From: Methanobacteriota archaeon
GTDB lineage: Archaea; JAADCQ01; Methanopyri; Methanopyrales; Methanopyraceae
Reading direction: 5' to 3'
Assembly (NCBI GenBank): GCA_027064425.1
Contig: JAMOPO010000049.1
Location: 1 to 7,419 of the forward strand
DNA: 7,419 nucleotides
This document shows, one piece after another, positions 1 through 4,180 of this stretch (position 1 is the first letter of the stretch; each line of letters begins with the position of its first letter). The notes under the pieces were generated by a model. The model saw only the letters and a program-made list of their open reading frames with translations, did no database searches and was not told the origin of the DNA. The position numbers were made by a program, and so were the translations under genes.

Positions 1-488
1 ACCCGCTCCAGCACCATCTCCAGGAACTCTACGGCGTTGAGCAGCCCCTCCGGCGGGTCTACCACCCTCCACATTCGAATCGGTACCAAGTCCATGCGGT
101 AGGCGGTGCCTTCCCACTCGATCCCGGCGATCGCCGTGGGCACGTAGACGTCCGCGAGCTCGGCCGTGGGCGTCCACTCGGGGTCCACGCAGATCAGCGG
201 GATCTCGGCCATGCGCTCCACCGCCTCCTGCGGGAAGTGAGCGCCCGGGTCGCTGGCGACCACCATCATCGCGTTCGCCTCGCCCCGCGCCAGTACGTCC
301 ACCGCGGAGAACTCTCCAGGGTTGTACCGGGGGTAGCCCCGGCTAAAGTCCACCGCGAATGGGTAGCCCGTGGTCCAGGAGAGTACCTCGTTGAACCCGG
401 TCACGTTGTAGTGCCCGCGCATCATCATTAGGACCCACTTGGTGTGCTCGTTGAGGTCTCGGATGAGGCAGATGGCGTTGTCGATGTT
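1..488 (-). pseudogene. fwdB: Formylmethanofuran dehydrogenase subunit B, C-terminal fragment (5' part missing)
   Basis: On the minus strand an open frame of about 162 codons runs from 488 to the window edge. It reads like the C-terminal part of FwdB/FmdB, the molybdopterin- or tungstopterin-binding catalytic subunit that reduces CO2 to formylmethanofuran in the first step of methanogenesis. Family landmarks are MRGHYNVTGFNE, YPFAVDFSRG, the YNPGE segment, ASDPGAHFPQ, a TAELADVYVPT stretch and EGTAYRMD, all typical of the cofactor-binding C-terminal region. No start codon or N-terminal domain is present. Upstream the frame collides with hdrA at 484-492 in a different reading frame. The missing N-terminal half (roughly 240 residues, estimated from family length) would carry the iron-sulfur site and the active-site Cys or Sec. 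The 3' end lies outside the window. As it stands this piece cannot give a working enzyme. Identity is confident; whether the break is biological or technical is unknown. Confidence 0.85.
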
Positions 489-1009
489 TCGACAAGGATG
501 ACCTCGAAGCCCATGTCCGCAAGGTCGAGCGCGGCCTGGATCCCAGCCACGCCGCCCCCGATAACCAGCGCCCGGTCCGTCACCTCTACCTCGATCTCCT
601 CGAGCGGCTCCAGCTCCCGCGCCTTGGCCACTGCCATCCGGACTAGGTCCTTCGCCTTCTCCGTTGCTCGGGTCGGGTCATCCATGTGCACCCACGAGCA
701 GTGCTCCCGGATGTTCGCCATCTCCAGGCAGTAGGGGTTCAGCCCCGCCTCCTCCACGCATCTCCGGAACGTCGGCTCGTGCAGCCGGGGCGAGCAGGCC
801 GCGACGACCACACGGTTCAGGTCATACTTCTCAATGTCCCGCTGGATCAGCTCCTGACCCGGGTCCGAGCAGACGTACTTGTAATCCCGCGCGACGACCA
901 CGTTCTCCAGCCGGCTCGCGTATTCCGCGACCTCCTTGACGTCCACCACGCCCGCGATGTTCACTCCACAGTGGCACACGTACACGCCGATCCGGGGCTC
1001 CTCCGACAA
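428..1009 (-). pseudogene. hdrA: Heterodisulfide reductase subunit A, N-terminal fragment (truncated)
   Basis: The first 174 residues match HdrA, the FAD and iron-sulfur subunit that bifurcates electrons from H2 (delivered by MvhAGD) to ferredoxin and to the CoM-S-S-CoB heterodisulfide. Visible marks are the CHCGVNIAG motif at residues 12-20, [10 protein letters not shown] near 44-53, [15 protein letters not shown] at 70-84, and the FAD-binding Rossmann loop GGGVAG at 151-156. After GFEVILVE (167-174) the expected continuation (GGRMAQLDKTFPTLD-type segment with the cluster-ligand Cys/Sec) is absent. Instead 19 Ser/Thr/Pro-rich residues follow, which are fwdB DNA read out of frame, ending at TAA (428-430). 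Full HdrA is about 650 residues, so all C-terminal ferredoxin-type cluster domains are lost. The start is TTG, five bases after the mvhA stop, preceded by GGGGGTAGG. It is the last promoter-distal partner of the mvh operon here. Confidence 0.88.
484..492. other. hdrA / fwdB breakpoint
   Basis: On the minus strand the HdrA frame is convincing through Glu174 (codon 490-488). The FwdB frame is convincing from about Asn (codon 488-486), and the two frames differ by one or two bases. The two homologies therefore meet within a few bases, with no spacer, no repeat of transposon type and no target-site duplication. The sequence across the joint is GTCGAAACATCGAC on the minus strand. Its GTCGAAA portion could be codons of either gene, so a short microhomology at the joint is possible but cannot be tested without the parental sequences. 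Confidence 0.8.
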
Positions 1010-1023
1010 GCAGCCTACCCCCG
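1010..1023 (-). promoter_or_regulatory. Shine-Dalgarno supporting the TTG start of hdrA'
   Basis: Read on the minus strand, GGGGGTAGG (1022-1014) overlaps the mvhA stop codon TAG and sits four to five bases before TTG at 1009-1007. This placement supports the unusual TTG start, and the N-terminal sequence it gives aligns with the usual HdrA beginning. It suggests translational coupling to mvhA. Confidence 0.6.
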
Positions 1024-2442
1024 CACGACCCTCACGACCTCACCCGCGCGGCGAACCTCGAGCGTGAGCCGGGGCCGACCGCCCAGGGCGTGCGTAGCGC
1101 AGGAGAGGCAGGGATCGTAGGCCCGAATCACCATTTCCATATAGTTAAGAACTTCCGGAGTCGCGTCCTCGGGACCCTCCAGGTACTCCTCCGCCACCCG
1201 CCGCACGCCCAGATCCATGGCCGGGTTGTTCTGCACCGTCGCCACGATCAGGTTCGCCTCCGTGATACGCCCCTCCTCGTCCGTCCTGAAGTGGTGAATC
1301 AGCGTCCCATGAGGCGCCTCAACGCACCCTACGCCCTCGCCCGTCACGTCGTCCGGGTCCACCTCTTCTCGCACGTCATCGCCCGTGATCTCGTCGTCCT
1401 CGAGCAGCTCGACGCACCGCTCCGCCGACGAGAGTAGCTCGATCGCCCGCGCGTAGTGGTACAGCATCGGGTGATGGCACGGGCTCCCATACTCCTCAAC
1501 CAGCTCTTCGTACCGCTCCTGCGCCCGCGGCGTCGCCATCTCGTCGCACACGTTCAGCCGGGAGAGCGTGTTGACCCGGTAGACACCGTCCTCCTCGCCG
1601 TAATCGCGCAGGTACGGGAACTTGAGGTACGAGTACGGGCGCACGGCCTCCGCGATGTGCTCCAGATACTCCGACGGCTCGAACTCCCGGTCCACCCTCC
1701 CCTCCGGGTCGACGACACGAATCACCCCGTCGTACAGCTCGTGCACCCCGTCCCGGACCATCCCCATGTGGTACGTCTCCACGCTCCCCAGCTCGAGAAG
1801 TCCCTCCTCCAGCCGCCTCGTGAGCTCCCGCGCCGTCTCTACCGTCTCGTCCGCCAGCTCGACCGCGCGCCGCGCCAGCTCCAGCAGCTCCTCCCGCCTC
1901 TCCTCCTCCAGCGGCCGGGAGACGCCACCCGGGACCGCCGTGACCGGGTGGATCGCCTTGCCGCCCACCGCCTCCACGATCGTCTGCCCGATCTTCCGCA
2001 GCTCAATCGCGCGCTTGACCAGGTCCGGCTCCTCCCGGGCCAGCGCCAGCACGTGCCGCTCCTCCGGCTCACGCCCCGGGTCCACCAGGTCCGGCGCGGC
2101 CAGGAAGTAGAAGTGCAGGGCGTGGCTGTGCACCGTCGCGGCATGGTGCATCAGCTCCCGCAGCTTCCGGCCCGGCTCGGGCGGCTCCACACCGAACACC
2201 TCGTCCGCCGCCTTCGCGCTCGCCAGGTGGTGAGCGACCTGGCAGATCCCACAGATCCGTGGCGTCAGGATCGGCGCGTCCTCGATGAACCGCCCCTCCA
2301 GGAACTTTTCGAACCCGCGCATCTCCGTCACGTGGAACCGGGCGTCCCTCAGGTTCCCCTCCTCGTCGAACTCGACCACAGTTTTACCGTGACCCTCCAC
2401 CCGCGTCACGGGCTCCACCTCGACCGTCACCGCCTCGGACAA
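1015..2442 (-). CDS. mvhA: F420-non-reducing [NiFe] hydrogenase large (catalytic) subunit MvhA
   Basis: A 475-residue large subunit of a group 3c [NiFe] hydrogenase. It splits H2 at the Ni-Fe centre in the cytoplasmic MvhAGD-HdrABC complex. Both nickel-ligand pairs are present: [11 protein letters not shown] (Cys64, Cys67) and DPCLSCATH (Cys445, Cys448, His451). The N-terminal EPVTRVEGH motif of the family is at residues 10-18. After His451 come 24 residues, the place where maturation proteases cut in this family; whether cleavage occurs here is not shown. The Vhu-type arrangement, in which the C-terminal motif is a separate selenocysteine peptide (VhuU), is not used: the chain is continuous and both residues are Cys. 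The TTG start at 2442 is favoured by GGGGGTG five bases upstream. mvhG ends 12 bases before it and hdrA' begins 5 bases after it. The length and motifs indicate an intact gene. Confidence 0.95.
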   Translation of the reverse strand: MSEAVTVEVEPVTRVEGHGKTVVEFDEEGNLRDARFHVTEMRGFEKFLEGRFIEDAPILTPRICGICQVAHHLASAKAADEVFGVEPPEPGRKLRELMHHAATVHSHALHFYFLAAPDLVDPGREPEERHVLALAREEPDLVKRAIELRKIGQTIVEAVGGKAIHPVTAVPGGVSRPLEEERREELLELARRAVELADETVETARELTRRLEEGLLELGSVETYHMGMVRDGVHELYDGVIRVVDPEGRVDREFEPSEYLEHIAEAVRPYSYLKFPYLRDYGEEDGVYRVNTLSRLNVCDEMATPRAQERYEELVEEYGSPCHHPMLYHYARAIELLSSAERCVELLEDDEITGDDVREEVDPDDVTGEGVGCVEAPHGTLIHHFRTDEEGRITEANLIVATVQNNPAMDLGVRRVAEEYLEGPEDATPEVLNYMEMVIRAYDPCLSCATHALGGRPRLTLEVRRAGEVVRVVRG

Positions 2443-2454
2443 GCTCGCACCCCC
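2443..2454 (-). promoter_or_regulatory. Shine-Dalgarno supporting the TTG start of mvhA
   Basis: On the minus strand GGGGGTG (2454-2448) directly follows the mvhG stop TGA and lies five bases before TTG (2442-2440). It makes TTG the best start and suggests re-initiation after mvhG. A later in-frame GTG is possible but would remove part of the conserved N-terminus. Confidence 0.6.
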
Positions 2455-3351
2455 TCATCGATCCACCCGGAACGGAATCAGCGAGGCCGGCAGCGTGAAC
2501 CGGCAGAACCAGCTCACCGGGTCGCGGAGCCGCTCGACCAGCTCGCCCGGGTCGACCTCGTCCTCGTCTGCCCGGAACGCGGAGGCGATCGTCGAGAGCA
2601 TCCGCGCGCCCTGATCGACCGACCGATCCGTCGGACCCGCGCACCCCGTGCACGGCACGCCCGCCTTCGGGCACCGGGCCCCGCAGCCCGCCCGCGTCGC
2701 CGGCCCCATGCACAGGTAACCCTGCTCCAGCAGGCACCGGTCCGGGTCCGGCTCGCCCTCCACCGGCCGCCGGATCTCGGGGATAATGAGCCCCTCCTCC
2801 CGCTTCTCGCGCGGGCACTCCTCGCAGAGGTTGTAACCGGGCAGCTCCGGCTCCTCACCCTCAAGAATCGCCTCCAACACCTCCGCGATCCGGTCGGGCT
2901 CCGGCGGGCAGCCCGGCAGCTCGTAGTCCACCTCGATCACGTCCGAGAACGGGTGAACCCGCCAGGTCAGCTCGGGGACGCCCTCGGACGGGATCGTTCC
3001 CTCCTCGTTCTCCGTGCTGGCCGTCTCTACGTACACGGCCTCGAGTAGCTCCTCGTTGGAGAACAGGTTGGCCAGCCCGGGCACGCCACCGTAGCAGGCG
3101 CACGTGCCCAGCGCGACCACGACCTCCGCCTTCTCCCGCAGCTCCTCCGCCACCTCCACGTTCTCCTCGTTCCGGATCCCACCCTCGATCAGCGCGACGT
3201 CCACGTCGTCCGGGATCTCCTTCACGTCCATCAGCACGGGGCAGTGAACCAGCTCCACGTCCTCGAAGAGCTTCAGCAGCCGCTCGTGCAGGTCCAGCAT
3301 CGAGACATGGCAGCCCGAGCAGCAGCACAGCCAGGTCGTGGCTATCCTCAT
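2455..3351 (-). CDS. mvhG: F420-non-reducing hydrogenase small (electron-transfer) subunit MvhG
   Basis: A 298-residue small subunit of the group 3c [NiFe] hydrogenase. It carries electrons from the MvhA active site to MvhD through three [4Fe-4S] clusters. The proximal-cluster motif CSGCH is at residues 11-15, followed by LGTCACYGG (Cys84, Cys86) and the PGCPP motif (Cys148). Further cysteines that fit the medial and distal clusters are at 176, 179, 206, 214, 223, 227, 234 and 237. There is no twin-arginine signal peptide, as expected for the cytoplasmic Mvh type. The ATG start follows GGGG (3362-3359) by seven bases. The gene begins 12 bases after mvhD ends and stops 12 bases before mvhA, so the three are almost certainly co-transcribed. 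The protein is strikingly acidic (long Glu/Asp runs around 61-76 and 261-271), a composition known in M. kandleri. It appears intact. Confidence 0.95.
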   Translation of the reverse strand: MRIATTWLCCCSGCHVSMLDLHERLLKLFEDVELVHCPVLMDVKEIPDDVDVALIEGGIRNEENVEVAEELREKAEVVVALGTCACYGGVPGLANLFSNEELLEAVYVETASTENEEGTIPSEGVPELTWRVHPFSDVIEVDYELPGCPPEPDRIAEVLEAILEGEEPELPGYNLCEECPREKREEGLIIPEIRRPVEGEPDPDRCLLEQGYLCMGPATRAGCGARCPKAGVPCTGCAGPTDRSVDQGARMLSTIASAFRADEDEVDPGELVERLRDPVSWFCRFTLPASLIPFRVDR

Positions 3352-3363
3352 TTCAATTCCCCA

Positions 3364-3792
3364 TCAAAGCTTCTTCAAGCGCTCATCCAGCTTAAGCGGG
3401 CCCAGCTCCAAGATCGTCTCATGGAACTCAGTCATCACTTGGGCGAACTTCTCTCCCTCCGAAGCCGAGATCCACTCGTACCGGAACCGCTCCGGCTCAA
3501 TGCCAATCTGCTCCAAATAGCGCTTCAGCGCCTCGGCCCTCCTCCACCACTTGTAGTTGCCGGACTGGTAGTGACAGTCGCCCAGGTGACATCCTCCTAC
3601 GAACACCCCGTCCGCTCCCTCTCGGAAGGCCTTCAGCACCAGCGACGGCTCGACCCGGCCCGAGCACATGACGCGGACGATGCGCGCGCTGGGCGGGTGC
3701 TGCATCCTCCCCACGCCGGCGGTGTCCGCGCCGCCGTACGAGCACCAGTTGCAGCAGAAGGCGATGATCTTGGGCTCCCAGTCCTTGGCCAT
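3364..3792 (-). CDS. mvhD: Methyl-viologen-reducing hydrogenase delta subunit MvhD
   Basis: A 142-residue protein of the MvhD/VhuD family, the iron-sulfur adaptor that docks the hydrogenase MvhAG to HdrA and relays electrons to its FAD. The conserved cysteine pattern is clear: FCCNWCSYGGAD (Cys13, 14, 17), VMCSGRV (Cys43) and GCHLGDCHY (Cys68, Cys73), followed by SASEGEKFA near 109-117. The family has a redox-active cysteine in the GDCHY motif that is selenocysteine in some methanogens; here it is an ordinary TGT Cys codon. The ATG at 3792-3790 is fixed by an in-frame TGA directly upstream; the preceding GGCGGTGA resembles a Shine-Dalgarno but lies unusually close. It is the first gene of the minus-strand unit, 12 bases ahead of mvhG. 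Length is normal and the gene looks functional. Confidence 0.95.
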   Translation of the reverse strand: MAKDWEPKIIAFCCNWCSYGGADTAGVGRMQHPPSARIVRVMCSGRVEPSLVLKAFREGADGVFVGGCHLGDCHYQSGNYKWWRRAEALKRYLEQIGIEPERFRYEWISASEGEKFAQVMTEFHETILELGPLKLDERLKKL

Positions 3793-3835
3793 TCACCGCC
3801 CCCGGCGAGGAGGTCCATCTCAATACAGTAAAAAG

Positions 3836-3848
3836 CCTTATTTATTGG
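3836..3848 (-). promoter_or_regulatory. Putative TATA box of the mvhD-mvhG-mvhA-hdrA' unit
   Basis: On the minus strand the stretch reads CCAATAAATAAGG, an A/T core in otherwise GC-rich DNA. It lies about 45-55 bases before the mvhD ATG. With the usual 25-30 base spacing of archaeal promoters, transcription would begin near 3815-3820 and give a leader of roughly 25 bases. No convincing purine-rich BRE is seen beside it, so the call rests on composition and position only. Confidence 0.45.
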
Positions 3849-4041
3849 AAACCTCAGGCGCCAAGCGGCTTGTTGAAGTCCAGTCAAGAATTGGAAAGAC
3901 ATCAAAGCTTTTCCGTCGTTTCGTTGACATGATTTGCATAGCCATCGGAAGCACCAATAACCAGCAACCAGCTCCAAAGCCCCCCTTAAACTTTCAACTC
4001 AGTAGCAGGCCGCAGTCGCAGGACGGAAAAGCAGCAAAGTA

Positions 4042-4088
4042 GGCGGAGATGCCGCCACAGGCCATTAGCGGTGGCCGTTAGCGTTGCC
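4042..4088. repeat. Hairpin pair with imperfect 13-base tandem repeat
   Basis: Two short stem-loops stand side by side: GGCGG/CCGCC with a five-base loop (4042-4056), and GGCCA/TGGCC with a seven-base loop (4060-4076). The second overlaps two tandem 13-base units, CCATTAGCGGTGG (4062-4074) and CCGTTAGCGTTGC (4075-4087), which agree at 10 of 13 positions. The cluster ends about 30 bases before the TATA-like element of the plus-strand gene, a position where archaeal regulators often bind. A binding-site role is inference; chance in GC-rich DNA is also possible. Confidence 0.35.
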
Positions 4089-4117
4089 AGAAAGTGACGG
4101 CAGACTTCAATCAGTAA

Positions 4118-4131
4118 CATTAATATCATAT
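4118..4131 (+). promoter_or_regulatory. Putative TATA box of the secreted-protein gene
   Basis: The A/T-rich stretch CATTAATATCATAT lies about 50-60 bases before the GTG start at 4181. Transcription would be expected to begin near 4145-4155, giving a leader of about 30 bases that includes the Shine-Dalgarno hairpin. This placement also means the in-frame ATG at 4130 falls within the promoter rather than in the message, which argues against it as the start. Confidence 0.5.
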
Positions 4132-4155
4132 GTTGGCAACGGTTGGAACCGGCCG

Positions 4156-4180
4156 GCCCGCCTCCGGGGGGGAGGGGGGC
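4156..4180 (+). promoter_or_regulatory. Shine-Dalgarno GGAGG inside a potential hairpin
   Basis: GGAGG (4171-4175) lies five bases before the GTG at 4181, an ideal Shine-Dalgarno position that decides the start. The same bases can pair with CCTCC (4161-4165) across a five-G loop. The stem extends to GCCC/GGGC (4156-4159 with 4177-4180) after one G-G mismatch, so the arm covers the whole site up to the start codon. In a hyperthermophile the hairpin may be melted at growth temperature, so an effect on translation is only a hypothesis. Confidence 0.55.

Larger units (their letters stand above)
3793..4117. other. Divergent intergenic region
   Basis: About 325 bases separate the divergent mvhD and secreted-protein genes. 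No reading frame in it looks like a protein gene, and none of the tRNA, rRNA or C/D-box signatures I looked for is convincing. It is visibly less GC-rich than the hydrogenase genes. It contains the TATA-like element for mvhD at its left edge, and the one for the plus-strand gene lies just beyond its right edge. A hairpin and repeat cluster lies at 4042-4088. The central part, 3850-4040, holds nothing I can name. Confidence 0.6.

Noticed and set aside
428-487. The Ser/Thr/Pro-rich tail of the hdrA' frame as a novel linker or glycosylated tail
   Set aside because: These 20 codons are fwdB coding sequence read in the wrong frame; the other frame gives conserved FwdB protein.
1456-3048. 530-codon open frame on the plus strand opposite mvhA and mvhG
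   Set aside because: It is rich in Arg, His, Leu, Pro and Val, has no recognisable domain, and lies exactly antisense to two well-identified genes. GC-rich codon bias on the opposite strand explains it.
3574-3590. Selenocysteine UGA in mvhD at the GDCHY motif
   Set aside because: The codon read on the minus strand is TGT, plain cysteine, and no in-frame TGA interrupts the gene.
3860-3912. Possible C/D-box small RNA on the minus strand (TTGATGT followed by a CTGG-like box)
   Set aside because: The C-box match is imperfect and no true CTGA D box or internal C'/D' pair is found.
3633-4042. Open frames crossing the mvhD start into the intergenic region on both strands
   Set aside because: They overlap mvhD in other frames, have no ribosome-binding site and no protein-like conservation marks.
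4130-4180. ATG at 4130 as the start of the large secreted protein
   Set aside because: It lies within the likely promoter, has no Shine-Dalgarno, and would put 17 Gly/Pro-rich residues before an otherwise perfect signal peptide. GTG at 4181 has GGAGG at the right distance.
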